A stretch of 64,000 nt of DNA from NCBI GenBank assembly GCA_001179505.1, contig CDMY01000466.1, positions 238,524-302,523 on the forward strand, given 5' to 3'. Below are positions 33,774 through 46,224 of the stretch, piece after piece; the first letter of the stretch is position 1, and every line of letters starts with the position of its first letter. This stretch comes from Vitrella brassicaformis (Eukaryota > Sar > Vitrellaceae). A program made the translations under genes and the position numbers. The notes under the pieces were generated by a model that worked only from the letters and a program-made list of their open reading frames with translations, did no database searches and was not told the origin of the DNA.

Positions 33774-34009
33774 CTTCTTCTGCCGTCTTTGCAGTGGGAA
33801 GACAGGAGCGGGGGCGGGTAATGGATGGATGCAGCTGCAAATTGCGGGACGGCCGACTCGTCAATAGCAAGGGGCGCAGGAGAGTCGCAGCCACGGGCCA
33901 ATATTGGCTGTTTCGCTCTTCGCTTAGGGTGCAGCTCGCGGATCGCCCGAAGAAGAAAGAAACGGTGATTTGTGAGGAGCCTTCAAGGACTCCTATCGAA
34001 TAGCTGAGG
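33774..34009. promoter_or_regulatory. 236-bp divergent promoter region
   Basis: This lies between the start codons of the repeat-ectodomain protein (minus) and the unknown lysine-rich protein (plus). It contains GCCAATATTGGC at about 33897-33908, a perfect 12-bp palindrome including a CCAAT word, and CTTAGGGTGC at about 33923-33932. Either could be a factor site; neither is proven. Confidence 0.45.
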
Positions 34010-37000
34010 ATGCATAAGCGCGGGACGAAAGCCAAGGCGAAGCGGGACTCCCAGACTTCAGGCGATAGACGGTCCAGAGGTGAGGAAGGCGGCGCTATGG
34101 GGCCTATTGATTTTGAGTTGAGCCCCGAACTTCAAGAAGGTGCCGAATTCGAAGAAGCGGTGAGAGGAGCACAACGACACAAGCATCGCTGCCGCGGCAT
34201 GACAAGAGAATATTCATTCATGCCATTTGTGCGTCTTTCAGCTTTCAGGAAGGCATTTCGAGCCGAACAAGGCCGTCTTACGTCATGGGGGCGGCAAGTC
34301 TGGCGGTCCGACTCGGGGCAACGCAGCGAGAGGCGAAGACGCTGCCGGGCCTGCTGAGTCGCAGAAGGAGCTCCGGGAGCGCGTGGAGGCCGAGCAGATG
34401 AATGAGAGGAAGAAGGCCCAGCTGAAGGAGCGCACCAGCATCCGACAACAACTAGGGTGGAAACTCGCAGAGCGACGTGAGAGGGAGCGAGAAGGTCCAT
34501 GCGGAGGGGGAGGGGACGGACGTGGCCCAGGCAGCCGAGTCAGGCGACCCGCCGCCGGCACACAGCAGACGAGGGCGGCGGAGATTGAAGAGATAGAGGA
34601 ACAGGCCAGCACCCGTCATGACGAGCGGGGTGGGGAGGATGATGACGGTCTGGCGCCGTGTTTTCGCCGGCTCAAGTTGGACCCCGAATCGCAGGCTGCG
34701 ACAGCCGACCCCTGCCTCAACTGCTCCCGCCCCCAATCCTTCTCGTTTCCCGGAACCGCCGAGCTGCAGCGATACGTCTCACTCGACCTGGAGAAGAAAG
34801 CCGGGACGTTCTGCAACATGCTGGTCAAGTCATCATGTCTCTTCTGCGCCATCCCGCAGTTGCCCGAGCTCTCCGCAGAGGACCCGCAGCTCTTTGTACC
34901 GGCTTCTGTGCAGCTCAGCGTCTCGGGGCCCAGTGGGGCGCCGAAGGCCTTCAGCGGCACATATCGCCGTGTCGCTGCTCATCGCTACGTCCAGGACAAG
35001 GAGGGTGAGGGCCAGGTGTATGAGCTGAATCGCTATGTTGTCCCTGGACCAGACTGCTTCTATCGCGGCAACGGTGCATGGCTGTTGACCAAGGCCGACG
35101 GTGCCTGTGCGGGGGGCAACGACACACCGGTCATCGCGTATGGGGCCAGGCAGGTGGGCGGCTTCGCGGGCCCTTCCACTCCCGTGATATGCGGCTTGGG
35201 GTCAGAAGTGGGGGACAAGTGGTACGTGAGGACAGGCCATGGCCCATCGGCATCCTATGTCCCCGCACAAGACTCCACAGCGTACTCCGAGATACCCATC
35301 TCATGCGCCCTGCCGGTCGTGCGACAGGAGGGCGGCAAGAATGGGAGGCGGAGGCTGGTGATGGATCGCAGGGTGGTCATGGTGCGAGACACCTTCAGCT
35401 GGCCTGAGGTCGTGGGCGCCATCGTCAGCGAGTTCCTACCAGATGACCGACCACCACATCTCGAGCGGTGTTTCGAGCCCCTTGTCTGCCTTCATCCCGA
35501 TGAGCCCCTTTCTGCGCTCAGCAGAGACACCAGCGTGGCGGCCGACATCGTCGAGACCCTCCACTTGGAGTCCATCCCCGACACCTGGAATGTGCCACTT
35601 GGGAGCATCCAGCAGGGCACGGTGCCCCCGTTGCTCGAGTGGCTTAGGCGGGTGGATGCAGAGGACTACGTGCAGATGGTGCTGGTGCCGTCTCTTGAGG
35701 CCAAGTGCACAGTCTGCCAGACAATGTGAGACAAAAGGGCTCAGAGGCGCACAGAGACTGAGGGAGAGAGGAAGGGAGGGAGGGAGGGAGGGAGGCCAGG
35801 AATTGTGCACGTCCTCATGCGCAATTCTGTGTCTCTGTGTGCAGGCCTTATGGTCGCAATTGGTCGCGGATCCTCCTGCTTATCGATGCACCAAAGGGGT
35901 CGTCACCTGACCAGCCCACTCTGTATATCCGCGGCGCGGACCTCGTGTGTGGCGCGTGTTTCAAGCTTGGCGACGCTGCCCTTGCCGCCAAACGCGGGGC
36001 CGCCGTCGCCACCCCCTCATCCTCCGACGCTTCCTCACCTGTCATCAGAGAGACGCTGCCCCCTCTGGTCGGCAGTCCAGAGATCCACAACGGCGTCTCC
36101 CCCCTGCCCCCTCCCTCGCTGCCGCTGGAGCCGTCGGGTCCTGCCCCTCCGCCCCAGGCGGACGACAAGAAAGGCAAGAAGAACAAGCGCAGAGGCGGCA
36201 AGAAGAACAGGAAGAAGGCCAGGGACGAGGAGCCGCAGGACGGACAGGACCACGATGGGGCGCCCAACCGACAGCTGCAGACACACCAGCAGCACCCTTC
36301 TGCAGTGGCACCCGCTGTCTTCGGCACACCACCGCCTCCCAGGTCGCCCCCGAGGCTGTTTGGCGGCGTGGATGCGGTGGAGCAGCAGGAGGTGGCAGGG
36401 CTGGCGTGGGAGGAGAATGTGCTGCGCAAATTCGGGCCCATGGATGAGGGGACACTTCTGAGCAGGAATGTGCATGTGAGTGACTGGAGGAGAAATGAGA
36501 CGCCATGGCTCAGTCTGCATTCATTCTGTGCTGTTGTTCCATTGGTCCACTCAGGTCAACAGCAATCGCATCCGTCGCAGTCTTCGCAATGTGCGCCAGT
36601 CTATTGTGCGCCAGTCTCATGTGCGCAACGAGCCGTCCTCCTCACCCCCATCCCCCTTGGCGTCATCCGGCTCATCCACTCCCGCACAGTTCACCTTTGG
36701 CGCGCCACCTGCCGCCCCCAATGTGCGTCCCAGAGACGTGCCATCCGTGCCGTTCTTCTCACCTGGCCCCCCGAATGTTCCGTCCCTGGAGAGGGCCAGG
36801 TGGAGGGAGTACGCGGCCGCAGTGGAGGGCAACATGGGAGAGGTGGGGGCCGGTGAGGGGCAGCAGAGGGACAACAGGGGCCGTGCTGGACACCCGGCAG
36901 CCTTCATGGTGAACACCATCCAGCGGCTGGAGAAGACGTGAGTGCAGACGAGGAAGCGCTTTGGCGAATTTGGCTATGGGGCATGGATTGATCGGTGTGC

Positions 37001-37972
37001 GTGCTGCAGTGTGGCGATGAAGACATCGTTGCAGATCTCTGCTGCTTACACCCTGGCTAAGCGGAACCTTCAAGTGATTCACCTGGAATCACAGGTCCGT
37101 CTCTCGGACCGGAGGTAAGACGGCCGGCCATGTGCTCACAAGCAAATATCTCCGTTGTGTCCACACCGGCTGCTTTTAGGGTTGAAGAGCTGGAGAGGAG
37201 TTTGTCTGACGTACGCCGGCAGCTGTCGGAAGAAAGGTCAGAGCAATCAAGATGGAACGGCTTTCATTTCACACACATATTGCGTGCGTCTCCCCCACAT
37301 CAACAGGAAGGGGAAGCACCCTGACACCATCAAACGCCGACTTGGGTCTCGACAAATACTAGAGCACGCACACACATGCACACAACTAGACATGGATGGC
37401 GCATGTGTCTTGCTTGCGTGTGTGCGCGTGAACATGTTTGCCCTCAGGCTGGGCACTGCGGAGCGCATCGACAACCTCGGCCGCCGGGAGCTGTCCGAAT
37501 TGCAGAGTGACGTCGTGGCATCGATGCGCGACCTCAGCAGGCTCGATGCCGCAATCACCAAACGAAAGAAAGAGGTCGACTGGTAAAAGACGAGGACCAC
37601 ACACAGTGACACGGGCTGACACGCATCGACCTCCTGAATGAGTGCCTGCCTGCCTGCCCGCTTGTGTCTCCTTCCTCCCCCAGGTCATCAACCTGGGGTG
37701 CACACGATCCGCTGAGTAGCTTTGTCGTTGAAGCGCCTGGTGGCGCACCGGAGGGTCCCAACCAGGACGCTTCACCCGCTTCACCAGCCGCTGCGTCTGC
37801 GCCCGAGGAGACCTGCCCGTCCTCCCCGTCCCCTTCTGCCCTCGATCTGCATGCGCCGTGGTTCACCAGCGTCCGGCGTGTGTTCAAGAAGCAGCAGGAG
37901 GAGGCCAAAGATAAAGGGGGGAACGGTGAGGCAGGCAAGAGAGCGGGAGGAAGGGCCGCGAGCGGGACATGA
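34010..37972 (+). CDS. Unknown protein with Cys pairs, lysine-rich segment and C-terminal coiled coil
   Basis: I do not recognise the family. Exons fit in phase: 34010-34159, 34242-35725, 35845-36475, 36555-36937, then 37010-37116, 37180-37239, about 37312-37354, 37448-37585 and 37684-37972. The N-terminus is charged and predicted helical (EQMNERKKAQLKERTSIRQQ). The middle has CLNC and, 45 residues later, CLFC, then later KCTVC and CGAC, which could bind zinc. Between them is a globular region (WYVRTGHGPSASYVPAQDS; VVMVRDTFSWPEVVGAIVSE). Next come P/S-rich sequence and a basic block (DDKKGKKNKRRGGKKNRKKA) that would work as a nuclear or nucleolar signal. The last exons are coiled coil (VEELERSLSDVRRQLSEER; RRELSELQSDVVASMRDLSR), ending in a basic tail. 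It shares a promoter region with the large membrane protein. Function is not assignable. Confidence 0.7.
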
Positions 37973-38249
37973 TGGGTCGATGGATGGAAATTTTGATTGC
38001 AGCAGTGGACACGCATGTATGTTGGTTGATACGGGTGAGATGGCTGGATCGACAGAGGTGTCTCTGGCCGAATGAATGAGTGGGTGGATGGGCGGGTGGG
38101 TGCGTGGCTGGCTGGCCCTCGATGGGTGGACAAATGCAGAAAAGAAATGACCTCTGATGGAATGGACGGATGCAAAAACGGGAGAGCACAGCCACACGAG
38201 ATTGATCAACAGAGAGACACAGAGACACAGGGGCACAGAGGCACAGTCT

Positions 38250-38735
38250 TCACACGTACAGAAGCCGCTCCGGCTTCTTTGTGTCCTCAGAAGACGATGG
38301 CTCCCTCACTTCCTTCATCTGTCTTGCCGAATCGTCGACCTCAAACACCCTGTCCAACGGGCCTTTCAGGATGGCGGAGAATACGTTCTTGTTTGTGTGC
38401 TGCTCAGGCAGATCATGACGTGACCTTGTCGGCAGGGGGGACTTCCCGATGGTGTGGTGTCGGGGGAGGGGAGGATGATTGGACTGCTTGCGATGTGCAG
38501 CGGGGCGAAACGAGGGCATGCCGATGTGGTTGCTTGTGTGGTTGGCCACTCTGTCGACCCTGCTCTGCAGCTCGATGAAGCTGCAGTGCACCCGATGAAA
38601 CGAAGAGAACAAGACGGTGGTGGTGAGCATGTCATACGCCGTGAACGTCATTGCGGTCGCCCACTTTGCTTCGTGGGACGCGAGCATGACGATCGAGGTC
38701 AGAAGTATGTGACAGTCCAGCAGTGCAAATCGCAT
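38250..38735 (-). CDS. Uncertain small protein, hydrophobic N-terminus
   Basis: This is an open frame of about 160 codons from the ATG at 38733-38735, beginning MRFALLDCHILLTSIVMLAS and ending KKPERLLYV. The first 55 residues are mostly hydrophobic (membrane segment or signal), followed by a His/Pro/Arg-rich part and an acidic-basic tail. A good acceptor (TTTCCTGTCTTCAG on the minus strand) lies one base before the ATG, so this may be an internal exon whose first exon I could not find. The absence of microsatellites over nearly 500 bp supports coding. It would also complete the alternating strand pattern. No family recognised. Confidence 0.4.
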   Translation of the reverse strand: MRFALLDCHILLTSIVMLASHEAKWATAMTFTAYDMLTTTVLFSSFHRVHCSFIELQSRVDRVANHTSNHIGMPSFRPAAHRKQSNHPPLPRHHTIGKSPLPTRSRHDLPEQHTNKNVFSAILKGPLDRVFEVDDSARQMKEVREPSSSEDTKKPERLLYV

Positions 38736-38807
38736 GCTGAAGACAGGAAAGGGATGGAAGTGGGTATGGAAGCGATGACGGGATGCAGGGATGGCGGTAT
38801 GGTATAA

Positions 38808-38876
38808 GTGGCCGGACTCCGAAAGACCACCGAAAGAGGGTTCTGAAGGGTGCAGGGTTTGAAACCCTACCGGCCA
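38808..38876. repeat. 69-bp segment bounded by an 8-bp inverted repeat
   Basis: GTGGCCGG at 38808-38815 is the exact complement of CCGGCCAC at 38869-38876. An inner palindrome AGGGTTTGAAACCCT lies at 38853-38867. It sits in the 235 bp between the small minus ORF and the dynein start, so it may be a promoter structure. It superficially resembles a tRNA but fails as one (see rejected list). Confidence 0.45.
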
Positions 38877-38970
38877 CCCGGTTCTCTCCACGCATTCCCA
38901 ACAAGAGCTTAGAAGAGGATTATGTGGCGCTCGTAGCATAGCTGATCTTGTTAAAGTTGTAGATCTGTCG

Positions 38971-41900
38971 ATGGATGAGTCAGTATCGTCGTCACGGGAT
39001 GCGGCACCGCAGCAGCGAGATGCGCGCAAGGAGTACGTCGTCCAGGTCATCATCAGCGTGCTGAACATCCCCCGCCAGCAATTCCGCAGCAATGACGCCA
39101 GCAACAAGGCCCTCGAGACCTTCCTCGACGACCCATCTCTCCGGGTGCTGCAGGCCTTCGAGGCCGACAAGGTGGCTGGCGGGGCCCGCAAGGTGCAGAT
39201 GGCGACTTCCCTGGAGCACTACCAGAGCGAGGCCAACGAGATGCACTTCATCAAGGCCAACTTCGACCCCCTCACCATCGACAACATCGCATCCTGCCTC
39301 ATCGTATCCACTCTCCGAGCCGACCCTCTGAGGGCCCTCTCCTCCTCACTGCAGGAGGTCTACGTCCCCCTCCTGCTTGGCAAGTCCAAGTGGGCCGAGC
39401 GGCTGGAGAGCAACCTGGGCGGCCTGGTCCACGAGCTGTCGGCCGGGCTCACCACGTGCCTCAGGAAGGGCACCGGGAGGGTGGCTGGGACGCCCGACGA
39501 CTTCTCGGGCGTCCTGACACCGCTCGACGAGATCCGTTTCTGGATGGACTACGGCCAGTCGTCAGCGGCAGACGCAAGCAAGATCTCCGACGCCCTCTCG
39601 CCCCTCGCCAGCCACTTCGAGAAGGACCTGCGTGAGCTGACCTTCGCGCAGCTGTCGGACCTGATGGACACGGTGATGGAGGCACTGGATCAGATATGGC
39701 AGCTGCCCACGGGCGGGGCGAGGGTCGAGTACAGCGAGGACCGCATGCGACACTTCCTCGATGTGCTGGCCGGGGCGTTCGGCCGCTGCGTGCAGTCCAA
39801 GCTCGGCAAATACGACGTCTGGAGCGCTCTCAGGGGAGGCAAGGAGGACGGGACAGGGACGGCCAGCCAGGACTTCGCCAAGGAGCAGGCGCAGATCACA
39901 GTGCAGCTGCGGGATGGCCATCGTGTGTGCGACAAGTGGAATGAGACCGCCATGGACCTGACGAGCAGTCTTTGGAAGGGCGGGGCGGGCAAGGGCCGCG
40001 TATGGCGGGGGAAGCCCTATCGCAATGACATGCTGTCGCGGCTCGCTGAGCGCATCCAGGCCATCCAGGACCTCCGCAGCCAGCACGAGCAGATCCTGCA
40101 GCTGGGCGAAAAGGACGAGGTGCAGAAGGTGCCCAACCTGGCGCCGCGGTTCGAGCCCTTCAGGGGCATGGCGGCCTTCTCGTGCAACGACTACACCAAA
40201 CCACTCTGGGAGGCAACATTGAAGGTAAATGCGGGCGATGGGGCACGGGCGCCGAGCCGAACGTACATGTGTTATGTGTTCATGTGTCGTCTTTCATTCT
40301 CAGGATTATGAGATGGCGATGCAGCCGTTGGAGCAGCGTGTGGCCGTCCGGCTGAGGCGCGAGCTCTTTGGCAGCGGCGAGGCGATGGCGGACCCCGCGC
40401 AGTCGGTGCGTCAGTTCCTGCGGTTCCAGAGCTTGCTGGAGCGCCCCAACATCCGGAACGCCCTCACCAACGAGCGCGAGAGGCTGCTGGCAAAGATCAG
40501 CGACCTCATGGAGCGCATCCGCAACGACATCGATGCCCCCGACGACATCAAACTACCACCTGTCCGCACGCAAACACAACGACTGAATGAGATGTGGAAT
40601 GCATGGCATCGTGTGTGTGTGTGTGTGTGTGTGTAGGCTCCTGGTATGTCATTGGGTGTCCGTCGTAGCATCTGGTGTGAGCAGCTGCGGTCCCGCGTGG
40701 AGACGCTCATCAGGCCCCTGCAGACAGCAGCGCTCAAGGACCTCCCAAACGCAAGCAGGGTACGTCTGCATACGATGCGGATCCAACATAAAGCTACCCA
40801 CATTGATGGGCGTTTTGTGTGTATGCGTCGCGCCTGCCTGCCTCTCTGGGTGCAGGTGTTGTCTGACGGCCGCAGCCTGCGTCAGAGTCTGAAGGAGGTG
40901 CGGACGTCGGCCTTCAAGGAGTGGACTGAGGAGGTGCAGGGGCGGCTCGCTGACACGTCATCACCCGTGGCCCTCGAAACACACGGCAAGGTACACAGAA
41001 AAGAACAAACGTCCTCAAGCAACATACATACACATGGGATGTGTTGTGTGGGCTGGCTGGCTCTGGTTGTGTGCAGGTGATGGACTTCGATGCCTCACAG
41101 CGCGGCGCGCTGCGTGTGCACTATCCCGAGCGGCTGGTGGTGCTGCTGCGGGAGACCCGCCACTTCACACAGATGGGCTTCGCCGTTCCGAAGGCCATCA
41201 AACAAGCCGTCGATGAGGGCAACCAATTCTTCCGGTACATACGCAGGAAACAAGAGGGCGGACACACTCGTGTCTGCTCGCTGCCATGCCATGCGTGGTG
41301 ATTCCTGGGTGCAGGTTTGCGGTTCAACTGAAGCAGGTGGCGTACTTCTACAACCACCTGAGTGGCGACATCCTGCCCTGCCAGAAGCCCATGGTGCTCC
41401 AGCCGGCACTCGCCTTCGAGCAGCTGTTCGCCGACAAGGCCGCCGGAGGACACGGCAAGGCGGGAGGCGACGCCAGCCTGCGGCGGGTCGTGTGGTCAAA
41501 TGTCACCGAGCTGGAGGACTTCACCAAACGGGTGGGTGGGTGAGAAGGCAGCAGAGAAAGAAGTCACAAATGATGCGGTGCGGCGCAGGTTGTCACCTCT
41601 GTGTGTGTCGTTTGCTTGTGTGTCAGGTCAAGGTGGGGGCGGAGAAGCTGAGCAGCCTCAACAAACGCCTCCGGACCACACACAGCCAGGTCGTTGAGTG
41701 GATTCTACTCACACACAAAAGAACCCTCCGCTCCGTGCTGTGTGTGGGTGCAGATCGCCAGCCAAGTAGCTGAGTTGGGCGGCATCAGTTTGCTGCGGCA
41801 GCGTGACGTGTGGAAGACTCGCCTGGCCCAGATACTCAAGGTCATCGACGAGACCGCCGCCGTCTGCAACTGCCAGGTGAACGATGACGGCTCTGAAGGG

Positions 41901-44900
41901 CGGATGTCACACACACAGGTGAGTGTCGCACTCTTTGAATGACATTGGTCAGCCCGAGGACGTGTTGCCGTGGAAGGCCCACTGGGACCATCAGATATTC
42001 AAAGCCATGGAGGTCAGCCACATACTGCAGTGGATCCACTGCAGTGCACCACCACCATCATCCCTCTATGTGTCCACCGTGTGCAGATTCAGTATGCCTT
42101 TGGCCTGGAGAGCCTCAACGAACAGATATCTGAGATCAAAGCCGAGCTCACATACTCATCCAAACAGCTACAGGTACGTGGGCATCAATCAAGGCAGACA
42201 GAGAGCAACAAACACACGACTGACATCTGCCCCATCTGCCTGTGTGTCGACTCGACAGTTGCGTCCGCCTCTCGAGGAGCTGAGGGCGTCGTATTACAAG
42301 GAGATCCGTAGCTTCATGGGTCTTCCTTTGACCTTCAAGGGCCTGGAGGGTGCCCCCCACATCTTCAGGACCATACCCGATCGCAACCTGCAGGGCCTCC
42401 AGGCCGTATTCGACAAGGGAGAACAACTCCTCGAAAAAGGTCAGGGAGGGAGTGGGTGACGCAGGGGAACGCACTCACTCATGGAGTGTCTACCTCTCTC
42501 TCTCTCTCTCTCTGGGTGTGTGTGTGTGTGTGTGTGGCGGTTCCTTCATTCAGTCGGCGCATTGCAGCACGAGCTGATGGATTGGATGGTGGTAGGCGGC
42601 GTGGCCGATATCGAGGCGTTTGTCGAGGAGCGCGTGCAGAGCGTGGCCGACTTCGACGCGAACCTAAAGACCATCAAGGTGACCTGGCCTGCCAACACAC
42701 AAACACACACTGCGCACACGCGGTGCTCCTTTCCACTCGTTTGGTTCCTTTAGTCGAAACGCAAGGAGATCGAGAAGGTGCCCGACGCCATCAAGATCGA
42801 CTGCGTGACCGTGTCGACGATCCTGTTCAAGTCGGTGTTCGAGCAGCACCTCGACCGGCTCACCGACGCCCTGCTGCTGTCCATCAAGCGCCAGACCAGC
42901 AAGGACATCAGGGCCGTCATGCAGTACGTCGACGAGGCCCTCGACAAACTCAATGTCAGACCCGGGACCGTCACGGAGCTCGGCAAAGCACAGGTCATAT
43001 CAGAGAGGGAGAGGGGAGTGCATGTTGATTGATATCATTGTGTGTGGATGCGATGCAGAGTGAGGCCTTGGCATTGGCCAACAAGCAGCATGAGTACCGC
43101 GCCATCCTGGACAGCATTGAGGAGAAGAACCGGGTGTTGCGGACGGCCTCGGCGGGACTCGACCTCACAGACCTCCAGGCCAAGTGGGAAGAATTCCAGG
43201 TGAGTCGGTTGGTGGATGACACACAGGAGGGATACCAAAGCGACGGGTGCACTTCAGCCATTCTCCTTTTGTCGGACCGCAGGTGCGTCTAGATGCGTTT
43301 GGTTCGTTTGCGAGTGAGCTGCGCAACGAGCTCAAGGACAAGATGGACTCGCGCAGGAAGGCCATCATACTCGAAATCGAGAAATTCGCATCAAGGTCGG
43401 TCACATAAAACACACACGCATGCACGCAGACACACACGGGGCAGAAGGTCTATTTGTGTGCCTCGTGCGTGTGTGGGTGGATGTCTGCAGATGGAAGGCG
43501 TTGAAGCCCAAGACAGCGGAGCATCTGTCGCTTGACGAGGCGCGCAAGAATGCCGACAAGATGAAGGAGTGGCGCAAGGAGTGGGAGGTCAGCCAACAAT
43601 CTATCCGCCGCCCAATGGCCGGCACAATCTATGTGCTCTCTTGCCTCCGTGTCTGTCTGTCTGTCTGTCTGTGTGTGGTCAGGGCTTGCAAGAGGGCGTC
43701 CAACAGCTGTATGCCGACTGCGAGCACTTCAGTCTGCCCAGGCTAGAACTCGCCGGCTACCAGGAAGTCGAGAATGACCTCACCAAAACGGTCAGACAGA
43801 CGAATACGTGAAGACAACACCACACCATGCTCTGGATGCATGTGTGTGTGTCGCCATGGCTCTCTCTGCGTCAGGAGCGTTTCTGGTCGCTGTTTGAGAG
43901 CTTTGCGAGCGGCCTTGAGGAGATGACCTCTCAGATGTGGCTCGAGTTCCGACCCACCCTGCACAAACTGCAGGTAGGTAACCATCCGTCCCCGCCTCCA
44001 TCCATCCATCCATTGGATTGCATCAGGACTTCTGCAATGAGTGGCAAGAGACCCTCCGTAGCATGGAGCGGGACCCCATCACGGCCCTCCTCTCTGCCCA
44101 GATCGCCCTCATCCGGGAGGCCCACCCCATCCTCAAGGGCATCACGGGCGAAGCCTTCGAGAAAGACCACTGGAAGATCCTCTTCGGCCTGCTGGGCTTC
44201 CCCAAGGACGTCACCCTGGAGAACCTCAAGTTCAAGCACTTCATGGACAGACTCAGCACCGTCGTGGAGAAAGGCGAGCAGCTCAAGGAGCTGGCGGCTC
44301 GTGCCCTGGGCGAGGTCGTCATCCGGGATGCACTCCTGGAACTCACGGCCTGGATCGACCAGGTAGGGATGACTGACTGACTGCACCGATGGGAGGGGTG
44401 CACGGATGGGAGGGGCTGCCGTGGGGAGGCTGCCAATGGCTCTCACCTGGTTGGTGTACAGGCTGAGTTGTCGCTGGTGGACCACGGTGCGTCTGACGGT
44501 GCCATGGTGCCTTTGGTCAAGGACTGGAAGGACCTGCTGACCGCTGTGGCCGACAACCAGGCCATGCTCTCCTCACTCAAGGAGTCAAGATGGTTCCCAC
44601 CATTCAAAGACCAGGTCCCTACACACACACCAGCAGCACTAAGAGTAGATGGCCACACGCCATCGACGCATACACATGATTGATCCCCGCGTCTTGTCTG
44701 TCGTTCAGGTCCAGCGGTACGAGGAGAAGTTTGCCTCCCTCGACGAGATATTGCATCTGCTCAACAAGATACAGCGCAAGTGGGTGCACCTGGAGCCCAT
44801 CTTCGGCAGGGGCGCCATGCCGCGCGAGACAGACAGGTTCGAGCGCGTCAACCAGGAGTACCGCAGACTCATGCGCAACATTGGCGCAGCCAAGCGCGTC

Positions 44901-46193
44901 AACCACCTCACCACCATCGTCGGGCTCAAGGTAACTCCGTGTCGCGAGGAACAACACAACCGCCGGGGCATTTACGCCTCCCTCCCCTGTTGTTTGGTCG
45001 TTCAGGACACGTTAGCATCGATGGTCGACCAGCTGGAGCGGTGCCAGCGCGCTTTGAACGAGTTCCTGGAGCAGAAGCGTACGGCCTTCCCGCGGTTCTA
45101 CTTCATCGGCGACGACGACCTGCTGGAGATCCTGGGGCAGTCGGCCAACCCTGCCGTCATCCAGTCCCACCTCAAGAAGCTCTTCGCCGGCATCAACCGG
45201 GTGTCGTTCAACGATGGCGAGCAGGGCGGCCAGGGCAAGGCCATCCTCACCATGCGGTCCAGCATGCAGGAGGAGGTGCCGCTCATCGTCCCGGTCCCGG
45301 TGGACGGCCCTGTGGAGCACTGGATGAGCGACTTGGCCAACCAGATGCAGACCACGCTGGCAGTGAGCCTCACGCAGGCCGTGCAGGAGTTTAGCAAGAG
45401 CAGCGAGCTCAACATCTTCAAGTTCTCATCGCAGGTGTGAGCGGAAAAACAGCAGAGAATGCTGTCATGTCACGTTCATGGTGGTCCGTCGTCCCTCCCT
45501 GCGTGCAGATTACGTGTCTGGCGTGGAGCATCCTCTTCTGCCGTGACGTGGAGAGGTCGCTGGCGTCGGCCGGAGCACAGGGCATCGTGACGCTCAAGCA
45601 GAAGCTGCAAGGCCAGCTGCAGGCCCTCACCAGCCACCCCAAGGGGGACCTCCTGCAGCAGGTCGGCACACACGCACACAGACACGGGATGGATGCTTTG
45701 ACGAATGAATCGGCCGCTCCATCTGTTGTGTGTGTGCAGGCCAACCTGAAGTCGCTTATCCTTGACGTGATCCACCACATCGACGTGCTCGACCAGCTGC
45801 AGGAGTCTCGCACGGCGAGGGTCTCCGACTGGTACTGGTACAAGCAGCTGCGGTTCTACCTGCAGGACGACAAGGCCGGCGGCGGGGGGCAGACGAGACG
45901 CACCTGTTTCGGCAAGATGCTCGAGTCGCAGCAGATGTACACGTTCGAGTACCAGGGGAGCCCCCTTCGGCTGGTGCACACCCCCCTGACCGACAAGTGC
46001 TACCTCACCCTCATGCACGGCATGCACCTGGGCTATGGCGGCAACCCCTACGGACCTGCAGGCACCGGCAAGACAGAGAGCGTCAAGGCACTCGGGGCAG
46101 CACTGGGCAGACAGGTGAGTGACTGAGGGGGGGAGTGGGGTATGGGACGGGATTGGTGGGCTGGTTCATCCTCTCTCTCTCTCGCCCTCTCTG

Positions 46194-46224
<31 letters not shown>

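Noticed and set aside
38808-38876. tRNA-like segment with GTGGCCGG/CCGGCCAC ends and a GGTTTGAAACC inner palindrome
   Set aside because: It is only 69 nt with no D-arm, no anticodon arm and a mismatched T-stem, so it is not a tRNA; kept as an inverted repeat.
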